Assembly (NCBI GenBank): GCA_032433765.1 | Contig: JAVIAB010000046.1 | Coordinates: forward strand, 58,258,000-58,321,999 | Direction: 5' to 3' | Length of the DNA: 64,000 bases | Source: Megaustenia siamemsis | Taxonomy: Eukaryota; Mollusca; Gastropoda; Stylommatophora; Ariophantidae | In this document: one piece after another, positions 48,801 to 59,604 of the stretch | Layout: the number at the start of each line of letters is the position of its first letter | Position numbering within the stretch: the stretch's first letter is position 1 | Notes under the pieces: model-generated | Database searches by the model: none | What the model was told of the DNA's origin: nothing | Seen by the model: the letters and a program-made list of their open reading frames with translations, nothing else | Program-made: the position numbers and the translations under genes

Positions 48801-49070
48801 AATGTTACAAACTGCTCTCCAGCTACAACAAACCATCTTCTACATGCTACAAACTGCTCTCCAGCTACAACAAACCATCTTCTACATGTTACAAACTGCT
48901 CTCCAGCTACAACAAACAATCTTCTACATGCTACAAACTGCTCTCCAGCTACAACAAACAATCTTCTACATGCTACAAACTGCTCTCCACCTACAACAAA
49001 CAATCTTCTACATGCTACAAACTGCTCTCCACCTACAACAAACCATCTTCTACATGCTACAAACTATACT
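39857..49070. repeat. 42-bp satellite, 9.2 kb, about 220 units
   Basis: The unit holds CTACAACAAACCATCTTCTA, CATGTTACAAACTGCTCTCC and AG, AC or AA. The period of exactly 42 bp is 14 codons, so two plus frames and one minus frame are open for up to 3.4 kb; their constant 14-residue period and lack of any other sequence argue against a gene. Rare marker variants (CTGCTATTC, CTTCTAAATG, CATGCTTCAAAC, TACACGTTAC, CAAACAATC, TGTTAAAAAC) show a block of 64 units (2,688 bp) duplicated in tandem. The array lies in the predicted VWC-gene intron. Confidence 0.97.
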
Positions 49071-49431
49071 TCCGAGGTACCAAGATCTATGAATAAGATA
49101 CTACAAGATACAAACTATCCCCTCGATACAGCTATCTAGTTTCTGCATGTCGCTTGTAAACTATTTTTAAAAAAAAACTGCAGACATATTAATCTACAAC
49201 AGATTATCAACTACATATATTCCAGTCTAGTTGTGGCTTGTCACAACTTACTGACTTCAGGTAACGGTTAAATAATTACGGACAGAACTGCACTGTAAAG
49301 CCGCATTGACTTCTAGCAAATACTTTGTTTATCATTCATTTTTGTTCTTCTCACGGGAGGCTTTGATTGTATTAGGGCAAAGTCACAGATTAAAGAGATT
49401 ATTGATTGTTGATGTATTGTCGTTGGTTGAG
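49071..49431. other. Unassigned single-copy intron stretch
   Basis: Between the 42-bp and 37-bp arrays. No exon, RNA gene or repeat was recognised. Confidence 0.5.
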
Positions 49432-50565
49432 AGTATATATTGGTCGTTTTGATGATGTTATTGGTGTATGGGAGAGTTGGTCGTTTTGATGATGTTGTTG
49501 GTGTATGGGAGAGTTGGTCGTTTTGATGATGTTATTGGTGTATGGGAGAGTTGGTCGTTTTGATGATGTTATTGGTGTATGGGAGAGTTGGTCGTTTTGA
49601 TGATGTTATTGGTGTATGGGAGAGTTGGTCGTTTTGATGATGTTATTGGTGTATGGGAGAGTTGGTCGTTTTGATGATGTTATTGGTGTATGGGAGAGTT
49701 GGTCGTTTTGATGATGTTATTGGTGTATGGGATATTTGGTCGTTTTGATGATGTTATTGGTGTATGGGAGAGTTGGTCGTTTTGATGATGTTATTGGTGT
49801 ATGGGAGAGTTGGTCGTTTTGGTGATGTTATTGGTGTATGGGAGAGTTGGTCGTTTTGATGATGTTATTGGTGTATGGGAGAGTTGGTCGTTTTAATGAT
49901 GTTATTGGTGTATGGGAGAGTTGGTCGTTTTGATGATGTTATTGGTGTATGGCAAATTTGGTCGTTTTGATGATGAAATTGGTGTATGGGAGAGTTGGTC
50001 GTTTTGATGATGTTATTGGTGTATGGGAGAGTTGGTCGTTTTGATGATGTTATTGGTGTATGGGAGAGTTGGTCGTTTTGATGATGTTATTGGTGTATGG
50101 GAAATTTGGTCGTTTTGATGATGAAATTGGTGTATTGGAGAGTTGGTCGTTTTGCTCATGTTGTTGGTGTATGGGAGAGTTGGTCGTTTTGATGATGTTA
50201 TTGGTGTATGGGAGAGTTGGTCGTTTTGATCACGTTGTTGGTCTATGGGAGAGTTGGTCGTTTTGATGATGTTATTGGTGTATGGGAGAGTTGGTCTTTT
50301 TGATCACGTTGTTGGTGTATGGGAGAGTTGGTCGTTTTGATGATGAAATTGGTGTATGGGAGAGTTGGTCGTTTTGATGACGTAATTGGTGTATGGGAGG
50401 GTTGGTCGTTTTGATGATGAAATTGGTGTATGGGAGAGTTGGTCGTTGTGATGACGTAAGTGGTGTATGGGAGGGTTGGTCGTTTTGATGATGTTATTGG
50501 TGTATGGGAGAGTTGGTCATTTTGATGACGTAATTGGTGTATGGGATATTTGGTCGTTTTGATGA
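49432..50565. repeat. 37-bp minisatellite, about 30 copies
   Basis: The unit holds TATGGGAGAGTTGGTCGTTT then TGATGATGTTATTGGTG, 37 bp. Variants (GATATTTGG, GATGAAATTGG, GATCACGTTG, GACGTAATTG) increase towards the right end. Confidence 0.95.
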
Positions 50566-50654
50566 CATACTTGATCTGTGAGCACAAATGATTCTTGTTA
50601 TAGAATATGGAACAGACACGTGATAGTGGTGCTGCAGTAAAGCTGGTGATCAAG

Positions 50655-50790
50655 GAACGAGTTGGCCGCTGCGTGGTATCTGTACATGGGAGATCACAAG
50701 AGCGCTCGAAACATCGTAGTTTTGTATTATCTCCCATGTAAAGCTGCGCCACACAGTGTGTGCCCAATTCGTTTCTCGTTATGGAGTATT
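50655..50790. other. Imperfect inverted repeat around a perfect 12-bp stem
   Basis: TACATGGGAGAT at 50683-50694 is perfectly inverted as ATCTCCCATGTA at 50729-50740. Further out, GAACGAGTTGGCC and GCGTGG on the left pair loosely with CCACACAGTGTG and CCCAATTCGTTTC on the right. This could be a small fold-back element or a hairpin remnant. No function is assigned. Confidence 0.45.
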
Positions 50791-50884
50791 TGGTCTCTTA
50801 CTGTACATTGGTTGGTTTCATGACGTAATTCGGGCGTGTTTACCTATTAGTCGTGTTAATTGTGTGTTGGTATTATCCACTTGA

Positions 50885-50962
50885 AAATGGGGCTGGGTGG
50901 TCTAGAAGTAAGATGATGGCCTTTGGACAGGAACGTTATGGTTTCGATTCCTACCACAAACG
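50885..50962 (+). mobile_element. tRNA-like SINE head, degenerate
   Basis: CTGGGTGGTCTAGAAGTAAG is followed 25 bases later by GGTTTCGATTCCTACCAC, a B box with one inserted base. No stable cloverleaf is supported. It directly precedes the 3' end of an inverted LINE-A. Confidence 0.4.
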
Positions 50963-51195
50963 GTCATCAACATCATCATCGTGTGCCTTCTCCGCAACGA
51001 AGGTTGGCTACCATGGATCGCCATTCTACTCTGTTTCTTGCTTTGATAGTGCAGACTGACATAGATTGACTTGTCCATCTTTTGATGTTACTCGTCCATG
51101 TTAGTCTTGGTCCGCCTCTGCCTCTTTTACCTTGTATTTTTCCTTCCAATATTACTTTTAGTAGGCTGTTGTGTCCTTTAACATGCCCCAAAATT
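50963..51195 (-). mobile_element. LINE-A C-terminal fragment, inverted
   Basis: The minus strand encodes MGHVKGHNSLLKVILEGKIQ, GKRGRGGPRLTWTSNIKRWT and NRVEWRSMVANLRCGEGT, nearly the same as 5178-5402. The tail reads GATGATGATG on the minus strand at 50968-50980. This second copy has fewer stops and defines the LINE-A end. Confidence 0.85.
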
Positions 51196-51501
51196 CCACA
51201 AACGGTGGAAAGTTTAAAAAATCGAATCCGTGGTTTCTTCGTGAACTCCTCCTCACCCCTCCCCCACCCTTTCCCCAGGTCTCTGGAAAGTTAGATCCAG
51301 TGTCTGGCCTTCTCGGATAGCGACAAAGAAAAGAAGGTCCCGCGTCCATGCTGCGCACGTTAAATAACCTTGGCTTTTGGAAATCGGAACGAGTAGGTTT
51401 GGATGCCGACCACACCAAGCAAAGTTGTGCCGGTTGTTCGTGGAAAAATCTGGCCACTATTTCCATATTCCCCTTACACCTAGCAAGGTAAGAGAGAAAA
51501 G

Positions 51502-51505
<4 letters not shown>
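51196..51505. other. Unassigned intron stretch
   Basis: No exon recognised. It includes a C-rich tract at 51248-51280. GGTTTGGATGCCGACC near 51394 is weakly B-box-like, but too degenerate to call. Confidence 0.4.
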
Positions 51506-51561
<56 letters not shown>

Positions 51562-51562
51562 T
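51506..51562. repeat. TC/TG compound microsatellite
   Basis: (TC)n changes to (TG)n at about 51544. Confidence 0.95.
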
Positions 51563-51619
51563 TTTAGTGCAGTTGGCTTGTTGAGCAGTGCGTTGCCTAA
51601 ATTTAAGGATTAATTTTTT

Positions 51620-51870
51620 TTAATAGTGCAAACTGGCAACAATAACAACAATACTATGGGACACCAAAAACTCCGATTTATAGAACGTTGTGTAAACGTG
51701 ACATGAAGACTCTGAACATAAACCCTGCAGCCTGGGAAGACATAGCTGCAGACCGCAATCTTTGGGGACACACTCTAAAGCTCCAACTCAAACAAGAAGC
51801 AGACAGATTCATAGAAAAAGTGAACACACGGGGAACGGAATGCAAAAGTATGGCGCAGCAAAATCCATAG
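51620..51870 (+). mobile_element. LINE-E C-terminal fragment
   Basis: Encodes GHQKLRFIERCVKRDMKTLN, INPAAWEDIAADRNLWGHTL and KQEADRFIEKVNTRGTECKS, with the stop at 51868-51870. The order GHQKLRF, KRDMK, NINPAAWEDIAADR matches the LINE C-terminal segment usually seen as KRYKDTLK...WE..A.DR..W. It is a different family from LINE-A to LINE-D. Confidence 0.65.
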
Positions 51871-51904
51871 TCAGCTATGGCTGACGGAGGCTATTATAAT
51901 GAAC

Positions 51905-52150
51905 TATAACTGACGGAGACTACTATACACACAGGGGCACACATTCATTAGAACATAACTGTGTAGCACAGGGTGTACACGTTCAACAGAACATAACTGT
52001 GTACAACAGAGGTAGCACACATTCAACATAATATCACTGTGTATAACACAGGGAGCACATATTATTTTGAACATAACTGTGTACAGTACAGTGACAACAC
52101 GTTCAACAGAACACAACTGTGTACAGTACAGTGACAACACGTTCAAGAAA
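51905..52150. repeat. Degenerate 45-bp minisatellite, 5-6 copies
   Basis: The recurring core is CACATTCAACAGAACATAAC followed by TGTGTACA and CACAGGG. Copies are more diverged than in the other arrays, so it is older. Confidence 0.8.
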
Positions 52151-52334
52151 ACTTACACACACACAAAACAAGGGACATAAATGGAAGAGAATGTTGATGT
52201 CTGAATCACAAGATTTCTAAGTCATGTAGGTAAATATTAAGTCTACAACCTCGACCTAGTTTATTGCGTGAGCGCGCGTGCAGGAACCGGAGCTCCTTTA
52301 CAAAATCAGCAGCAGAGAGCTGGCGAGTGTAAAG

Positions 52335-52430
52335 ACTGGCCAGGAACTGCTGAATCAGCACTGTAGCCAGGAACTGCTGAATCAGCACTGAAGAGCTCAC
52401 CAATGTTCAAACAGATCAGGAACTGCTAAA
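52335..52430. repeat. Short direct repeats
   Basis: CCAGGAACTGCTGAATCAGC occurs twice in a row (about 52340 and 52371), with a third looser copy near 52418 (TCAGGAACTGCTAAATCAGC). Confidence 0.8.
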
Positions 52431-52639
52431 TCAGCAGCAGAGAACCAGACCTAATTAAAACAACCCTTGAAATTCTAACACACAGTCATCAGTTACCGAC
52501 TTACCTGCAACATGAGGTCTACCTTGTCGTCAATGTCTCACTTCTGTTGTATTATTTATTGCCAGATGTTGTTGTGCATGTTAAAATATGAGTTTTGGGG
52601 GGCTAGAATGGTGACTGCATGGAGATTTGAATACTTTCT

Positions 52640-52890
52640 TACTCGGTCTGATCTGGGCTATCAGTAGGTCTGGTCTGTCTGTCTGATCTACCTGTCTGTC
52701 TGGTTTGGTCTCTCTGTCTGTCTGGTCTGTATGTCTGTCTGTCTGTCTGGTCTATCTGTCGGTTTGGTCTGTCTGTCTGGTCTGTCTGTACGTATGTCGA
52801 TCTGTCTGTGTGTCTGGTCTGTCTGTACGTCTGCCTATAAGCATGTCTGTCTATCTGTATGTCTGCCTATAAGCATGTCTGTCTGTCTGA
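52640..52890. repeat. GTCT/CTGT simple-sequence tract
   Basis: A degenerate tetranucleotide (CTGT)n with CTGGT and CTGAT interruptions. Confidence 0.9.
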
Positions 52891-53003
52891 TCTGAATGGA
52901 ACATGCTGTTTGTATTGTCATATCTTCACTTAATAATTAATTCATTACCAAGAGTAATGGGACATTATCGTGGTACAGTATATCGTAGCTTACATCGAAG
53001 AAG

Positions 53004-53030
53004 GAAAAAAAGAAAGAAAGAAAGAAAGAG

Positions 53031-53081
<51 letters not shown>

Positions 53082-53090
53082 AGAAAGATG
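53004..53090. repeat. AAAG tetranucleotide microsatellite
   Basis: A nearly pure (GAAA)n run on the plus strand. Confidence 0.95.
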
Positions 53091-53104
53091 TAAGAGAGAA
53101 AGAG

Positions 53105-53512
53105 AATCTCTACAAACCGGATATATTTTGATTATCTCTACTAACTGGGATATATTTTGATTATCTCTACTAAATGGGATATATTTTGATTATCTCTACT
53201 AAATGGGATATATTTTGATTGTCTCTACTAATTGGGATATATTTTGATTATCTCTACTAAATGGGATATATTTTGATTATCTCTACTAAATGGGATATAT
53301 TTTGATTATCTCTACTAAATGGGATATATTTTGATTATCTCTACTAAATGGGATATATTTTGATTATCTCTACTAACTGGGATATATTTTGATTATCTCT
53401 ACTAACTGGGATATATTTTGATTATCTCTACTAACTGGGATATATTTTGTTTATCTCTACTAACTGGGATATATTTTGTTTATCTCTACTAACTGGGATA
53501 TATTTTGATTGC
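53105..53512. repeat. 29-bp minisatellite, about 14 copies
   Basis: The unit is TATCTCTACTAAATGGGATA followed by TATTTTGAT, 29 bp, with CTAACTGGG variants at both ends. Confidence 0.95.
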
Positions 53513-53544
53513 TTGCCTTGAACCATGTACACCGTGTGATGCAA

Positions 53545-55270
53545 TTGAACCCTGCATTTGTTGTACTTCATCACTGAACCCTGCATTTGTTGTACTTCAT
53601 CACTGAACCCTGCATTTGTTGTACTTCATCACTGAACCCTACATTTGTTGTACTTCATCACTGAACCCTGCATTTGTTGTACTTCATCACTGAACCCTGC
53701 ATTTGTTGTACTTCATCACTGAAGCCTACATTGTTGTACTTCATCACTGAAGCCTACATTTATTGTACTTCATCACTGAACCCTACATTTATTGTACTTC
53801 ATCACTGAAGCCTACATTTGTTGTACTTCATCACTGAAGCCTACATTTATTGTACTTCATCACTGAATCCTACATATGTTGTACTTCATCACTGAATCCT
53901 ACATTTGTTGTACTTCATCACTGAATCCTACATATGTTGTACTTCATCACTGAATCCTACATTTGTTGTACTTCATCACTGAATCCTACATGTATTGTAC
54001 TTCATCACTGAATCCTACATATGTTGTACTTCATCACTGAATCCTACATTTGTTGTACTTCATCACTGAATCCTACATGTATTGTACTTCATCACTGAAT
54101 CCTACATGTATTGTACTTCATCACTGAATCCTACATTTGTTGTACTTCATCACTGAATCCTACATGTATTGTACTTCATCACTGCACCCTACATTTATTG
54201 TACTTCATCACTGAATCCTACATTTGTTGTACTTCATCACTGAATCCTACATGTATTGTACTTCATCACTGAATCCTACATTTGTTGTACTTCATCACTG
54301 AATCCTACATTTGTTGTACTTCATCACTGAATCCTACATTTGTTGTACTTCATCACTGAATCCTACATGTATTGTACTTCATCACTGAATCCTACATTTG
54401 TTGTACTTCATCACTGAATCCTACATTTGTTGTACTTCATCACTGAATCCTACATTTGTTGTACTTCATCACTGAATCCTACATATGTTGTACTTCATCA
54501 CTGAATCCTACATATGTTGTACTTCATCACTGAATCCTACATTTGTTGTACTTCATCACTGAATCCTACATTTGTTGTACTTCATCACTGAATCCTACAT
54601 ATGTTGTACTTCATCACTGAATCCTACATATGTTGTACTTCATCACTGAATCCTACATTTGTTGTACTTCATCACTGAATCCTACATATGTTGTACTTCA
54701 TCACTGAATCCTACATATGTTGTACTTCATCACTGAATCCTACATTTGTTGTACTTCATCACTGAATCCTACATTTGTTGTACTTCATCACTGAATCCTA
54801 CATATGTTGTACTTCATCACTGAATCCTACATATGTTGTACTTCATCACTGAATCCTACATTTGTTGTACTTCATCACTGAATCCTACATTTGTTGTACT
54901 TCATCACTGAATCCTACATATGTTGTACTTCATCACTGAATCCTACATATGTTGTACTTCATCATTGAATCCTACATTTGTTGTACTTCATCACTGAGTC
55001 CTACATATGTTGTACTTCATCACTGAATCCTACATATGTTGTACTTCATCACTGAATCCTACATTTGTTGTACTTCATCACTGAATCCTACATTTGTTGT
55101 ACTTCATCACTGAATCCTACATATGTTGTACTTCATCACTGAATCCTACATATGTTGTACTTCATCACTGAATCCTACATTTGTTGTACTTCATCACTGA
55201 ATCCTACATATGTTGTACTTCATCACTGATTCCTACATATGTTGTACTTCATCACTGAAGCCTACATTTG
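53545..55270. repeat. 29-bp minisatellite, about 60 copies, ending in LINE-F
   Basis: The unit is TCACTGAATCCTACATTTGT followed by TGTACTTCA, 29 bp. Variants run in blocks (GAACCCTGC at the left, then GAAGCC, then GAATCC with TTT, TAT and TGT). The right edge (TGCTTCATCATTGAATGACA) passes without a break into the inverted LINE-F coding end, which shares TTCATCAxTGAAT with the unit. Confidence 0.95.
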
Positions 55271-55460
55271 TTGTGCTTCATCATTGAATGACATCGTCAC
55301 GACAGACAAGATATCACGATACATCCCTATTCTTGGACACTTTCTTTACTTCTCTACAGAGTCTAGGTCAAATTTCTTTAAAGTTTTCACGAGTTCCTTT
55401 CTCCATGTATTCTCGAGTCTTCCTTGATTTCTCCTTTCCTGTGAGTTCCACGACACATGC
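55262..55460 (-). mobile_element. LINE-F C-terminal fragment, inverted
   Basis: The minus strand reads RRNQGRLENTWRKELVKTLK, KFDLDSVEK, a stop, then RIGMYRDILSVVTMSFNDEA. This is the order expected for a LINE C-terminus (GRPRNTWRR, LG.DW, WRDIV, CS..DEA). One stop and some substitutions show decay. Its last codons merge with the 29-bp array. Confidence 0.68.
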
Positions 55461-55769
55461 CTACCTTGATATGTTGACATTATGCTCTCTTAGCGTGTGT
55501 TGAATCAATCTTTAGTTAATTTAATTAAATTATACAATAGCTTGTCAAACAGACTATAACGAATGTATACGACAGAAGACAAGAGAGAAACACGAATACA
55601 GCAATTCTAAGCTTGGTTCTATAGGTGTGTGTTTTACCTTTTGTTGTTTGACTTATGCCATGAGTTGACATGAGCATAAATCCTTGGGCTTAAGGATGGG
55701 TCGGGTTGTCATGGCTTTCTTGACATCTGCCTTTGTTGGAAAAGTCATCAAAGCAACAGCTGGACAACT
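55461..55769. other. Unassigned intron stretch
   Basis: Nothing recognised beyond AT-rich sequence at 55510-55550. Confidence 0.4.
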
Positions 55770-57215
55770 GTGTGACTTGTCCTGTCTAGAGGTACTGCAA
55801 TACTAGGTCTTCTATATCAATTAGAGTCACCACTACAGGGAACTCGGCGATCCTAGCTTCTGTTAGCCAGCCTGTGTGACTTGTCCTGTCTAGAGGTACT
55901 GCAATACTAGGTCTTCTATATCAGTTAGAGTCACCACTACAGGGAACTCGGCGATCCTAGCATCTGTTAGCCGGCCTGTGTGACTTGTCCTGTCTAGAGG
56001 TACTGCAATACTAGGTCTTCTATATCAGTTAGAGTCACCACTACAGGGAACTCGGCGATCCTAGCTTCTGTTAGCCAGCCTGTGTGACTTGTCCTGTCTA
56101 GAGGTACTGCAATACTAGGTCTTCTATATCAATTAGAGTCACCACTACAGGGAACTCGGCGATCCTAGCTTCTGTTAGCCGGCCTGTGTGACTTGTCCTG
56201 TCTAGAGGTACTGCAATACTAGGTCTTCTATATCAGTTAGAGTCACCACTACAGGGAACTCGGCGATCCTAGCTTCTGTTAGCCGGCCTGTGTGACTTGT
56301 CTAGAGGTACTGCAATACTAGGTCTTCTATATCAGTTAGAGTCACCACTACAGGGAATATGACGATTCTAGCTTCTGTTAGCCGGCCTGTGTGACTTGTC
56401 CTGCCTAGAGGTACTGCAATACTAGGTCTTCTATATCAATTAGAGTCACCACTACAGGGAACTCGGCGATCCTAGCTTCTGTTAGCCAGCCTGTGTGACT
56501 TGTCCTGTCTAGAGGTACTGCAATACTAGGTCTTCTATATCAGTTAGAGTCACCACTACAGGGAACTCGGCGATCCTAGCATCTGTTAGCCAGCCTGTGT
56601 GACTTGTCCTGTCTAGAGGTACTACAATACTAGGTCTTCTATATCAGTTAGAGTCACCACTACAGGGAACTCGGCGATCCTAGCATCTGTTAGCCAGCCT
56701 GTGTGACTTGTCCTGTCTAGAGGTACTACAATACTAGGTCTTCTATATCAGTTAGAGTCACCACTACAGGGAACATGGCGATCCTAGCTTCTGTTAGCCA
56801 GCCTGTGTGACTTGTCCTGTCTAGAGGTACTGCAATACTAGGTCTTCTATATCAATTAGAGTCACCACTACAGGGAACTCGGCGATCCTAGCATCTGTTA
56901 GCCAGCCTGTGTGACTTGTCCTGTCTAGAGGTACTACAATACTAGGTCTTCTATATCAGTTAGAGTCACCACTACAGGGAACATGGCGATCCTAGCTTCT
57001 GTTAGCCAGCCTGTGTGACTTGTCCTGTCTAGAGGTACTACAATACTAGGTCTTCTATATCAGTTAGAGTCACCACTACAGGAACATGGCGATCCTAGCT
57101 TTTATTAGCCAGCCTGTGTGACTTGTCCTGTCTAGAGGTACTGCAATACTTGGTCTTCTATATCAGTAAGAGCCACCACTACAGGGAACACGGCGATCCT
57201 AGCTTTTGTTAGCCA
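55770..57215. repeat. 104-bp minisatellite, about 14 copies
   Basis: The unit begins GTGTGACTTGTCCTGTCTAG, contains CTATATCAGTTAGAGTCACC and ends CTAGCTTCTGTTAGCCAGCC. Units start at 55770 and 55874, exactly 104 bp apart. One copy near 56290 lacks the four bases CCTG. Variants GAACTCGGCG and GAACATGGCG alternate in the right half. Confidence 0.95.
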
Positions 57216-57394
57216 GCTTCTTTTGACACAAGCTGACACCAGAGGGGGACCGTCGAGGATTTTGAGGCTAAATCTGAATGAATTATCAGAACAACAATAG
57301 CAAATGAAGGACTGACGAGGCCTATATTTCTAGCCAATTTGTTTACGTTTCTTTGTCGATATTAAATAACTTCTCACCTGATAGATCGAGGTTT

Positions 57395-57740
57395 TGTTAG
57401 CTAGCATGTATCCTTTAACTAGCATGTATCCTTTAACTAGCATGTATCCTTTAACTAGCATGTATCCTTTAACTAGCATGTATCCTTTAACTAGCATGTA
57501 TCCTTTAACTAGCATGTATCCTTTAACTAGCATGTATCCTTTAACTAGCATGTATCCTTCAACTAGCATGTATCCTTTAACTAGCGTGTATCCTTTAACT
57601 AGCATGTATCCTTCAATTAGCATCTATCCTTTAACTAGCATGTATCCTTTAACTAGCATGTATCCTTCAATTAGCATTTATCCTTCAACTAGCCTGTATC
57701 CTTCAATTAGCATGTATCCTTCAACTAGCATGTTTCCCTC
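57395..57740. repeat. 18-bp minisatellite, about 19 copies
   Basis: The unit is ACTAGCATGTATCCTTTA, 18 bp, with CTTCAATTAGCAT variants to the right. The period is six codons, so frames on both strands are open; they are not genes. Confidence 0.95.
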
Positions 57741-58423
57741 AGTTTTCTAGACCAAGTTTAGAGACAGTTCAGACCGAGACATTTAGGGGGTCACTCAAGC
57801 AGTTCAAATAGACGATGAGATCAATGTAAGAGAAGAGAAATGATGCAATGAGAGACTTCATACTGAAGTCTAAAGGAGGGGGTGGGGCCCACGCATGCTA
57901 TGAAGCTCCAAATCAGATGAAAGCTTCACGCTTCGTTCCTCTGCCCTGTGCTCGTGTTTACGGGACTGTCACGAAGATGATGGCTGGAATATTTCCAGCT
58001 TCCAATATTAATACAAAACTATTGCATTATGGGAATTCCGTTTATATAACAAAAAAGACCCAACTTAGAATCTTGATCAAAGAGAGGGCAGCTATGGGTC
58101 TCAGAAATAATCAAGAACTATAACAGGTTGTGTCTGACCGTCAGACTTGGACAACTACGACTTCTGCTCTATGTGCCGTTTTCGGAGTTTAAGGAAAATC
58201 AATCAAATGTATTCTAGAATAGAATTATCTTCTTTTTTTTTAAATTTCTCACAATTTGCTTGAACCCTTTCTTTTCTTGTTTATATTTCTGGTTTTAAGT
58301 GTAACATTCTTGACACGGCAAACTTTGAAACTGCAAAAGTACACACTTTTAAAGCACTGTTAACATTTCACTGCTTCATACTAAATCTATTTATAGAACT
58401 GCTAACATTATCTCTACGCATAG
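57741..58423. other. 3' end of the long intron, before the VWC exon
   Basis: Single-copy sequence ending in a good acceptor: branch-like GCTAACA at 58401-58407, a pyrimidine-rich ATTATCTCTACGC and TAG at 58421-58423. Short open frames here (for example 57848-58123) have no recognisable product. Confidence 0.5.
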
Positions 58424-58636
58424 GTCAGAGGCGGAAATGCACAGACCCTACCACCAGAGCTGAGATCAACATTGGTGAGGTCTTCTTCCCAAACAGTGAT
58501 GACCCTTGCTACAAATGCGAGTGTACCAGATACGGGAATATCAGTTGTGTTGATCTAGAATGCACGGAAATAATCGAATGCAAAGACGGATCTCAACCTT
58601 TCAAGATAGAAGGGGAATGCTGCTTGAAGTGTCCAG
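58424..58636 (+). CDS. Secreted VWC-domain protein, exon 2 (von Willebrand factor C domain)
   Basis: A 213-base exon in phase 1 on both sides. With the single base from exon 1 it reads GQRRKCTDPTT, then NIGEVFFPNSDDPCYKCECT, YGNISCVDLECTEIIEC and GECCLKCP. All ten cysteines of a von Willebrand factor C domain are present in the expected order (C, C, CxC, C, C, C, CC, C). The acceptor is TAG at 58421-58423 and the donor is G|GTACAG at 58637. Such extracellular modules, in chordin, kielin, CRIM1 and VWC2 relatives, often bind BMP-type growth factors; a role for this protein is inference. Symmetric phase-1 exons are typical of shuffled extracellular domains. The protein must continue beyond this exon, since no stop is reached before the donor. 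Confidence 0.82.
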
Positions 58637-58904
58637 GTACAGGGGTTTCTTGCTGTTATCACTTCCGCACTCGTGTGCAGTCTCTCCGACACTGCATGAA
58701 GACCATTATCACTGGTTGCTTAACTCCATTTTTGCATTTTGGTGTAATCAGCGATGTATTCATTCTCTTTGTTTATTTATTGGTGTTATTTGTTCGTAAA
58801 GCATTGTGCCCAGTGTGTGGTCCCGGTCAACACTGTGCTGTGGTACCTGCACGATACAGACATGACACGGATGACAGTTTGTGCTGATGCTCTACAGGAC
58901 GTCA
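58637..58904 (+). other. Intron start after the VWC exon
   Basis: It begins at the GTACAG donor. No further exon was recognised before the 22-bp array. Confidence 0.5.
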
Positions 58905-58917
58905 CGGTGTGGTTGAA

Positions 58918-59325
58918 AAGTGTGAAATGTGTGTGTGAAAAGTGTGTAATGTGTGTGTGTGAAAGGTGTGTAATGTGTGTGTAAAAAGTGTGTAATGTGT
59001 GTGTGAAAAGTGTGTAATGTGTGTGTGAAAAGTGTGCAAAAATGTGTGGGTGAAAAGTGTGTGTGAAAAGTGTGTAATGTGTGTGTGAAAAGTGTGCAAA
59101 AATATGTGTGTATAAAGTGTGTAATGTGTGTGTGAAAAGTGGGTAATGTGTGTGTGAAAAGTGTGCAAAAATGTGTGTGTGAAAAGTGTGTAACGTGTGT
59201 ATGAAAAGTGTGTAATGTGTGTGTGAAAAGTATGTAATGTATGTGTGAAAAGTGTGTAATGCGTGTGTGAAAAGTGTGTAATGTGTGCGTGAAAAGTGTG
59301 TAATGTGTGTGTGAAAAATGTGGAC
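58918..59325. repeat. 22-bp minisatellite, about 19 copies
   Basis: A unit of about 22 bp, AGTGTGTAATGTGTGTGTGA plus AA, with shorter and GTGCAAAAATG variants. A 7-codon-like minus frame (HTHYTLF) is a by-product. Confidence 0.92.
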
Positions 59326-59369
59326 GGGGGAATATGTAAGGAAAATACTTTCAAAGGTTGTTGTTGATA

Positions 59370-59467
59370 TCCTTCCTTCCTTCCTTCCTTCCTTCCTTCC
59401 TTTCTTCCTTCCTTCCTTCCTTCCTTCCTTCCTTCCTTCCTTCCTTCCTTCCTTCCTTCCTTCCTTC
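59370..59467. repeat. CCTT tetranucleotide microsatellite
   Basis: A near-perfect (CCTT)n with one TTTC interruption. Confidence 0.97.
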
Positions 59468-59507
59468 ATCCCTTTAATAATATTTTTCTTTCGTTCCCCA
59501 TTATTAT

Positions 59508-59510
<3 letters not shown>

Positions 59511-59569
<59 letters not shown>
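59511..59569. repeat. TC dinucleotide microsatellite ending in TAG
   Basis: A (TC)n run of nearly 60 bases followed by TAG at 59569-59571, which makes an unusually strong polypyrimidine tract and acceptor (see findings). Confidence 0.95.
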
Positions 59570-59570
<1 letters not shown>

Positions 59571-59604
59571 GTACAATCGATCTCTAGACAAAACGCCGTC
59601 CCCA

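Noticed and set aside
39857..49096. Open frames of up to 1,121 codons over the 42-bp array
   Set aside because: The period is 14 codons with a stop-free unit, frames are open on both strands, and no non-repeat domain is attached. Expected from the unit; not a gene.
57848..58123. 91-codon ORF before the VWC exon
   Set aside because: No family resemblance and no splice signals in phase with the flanking exons; treated as intron.
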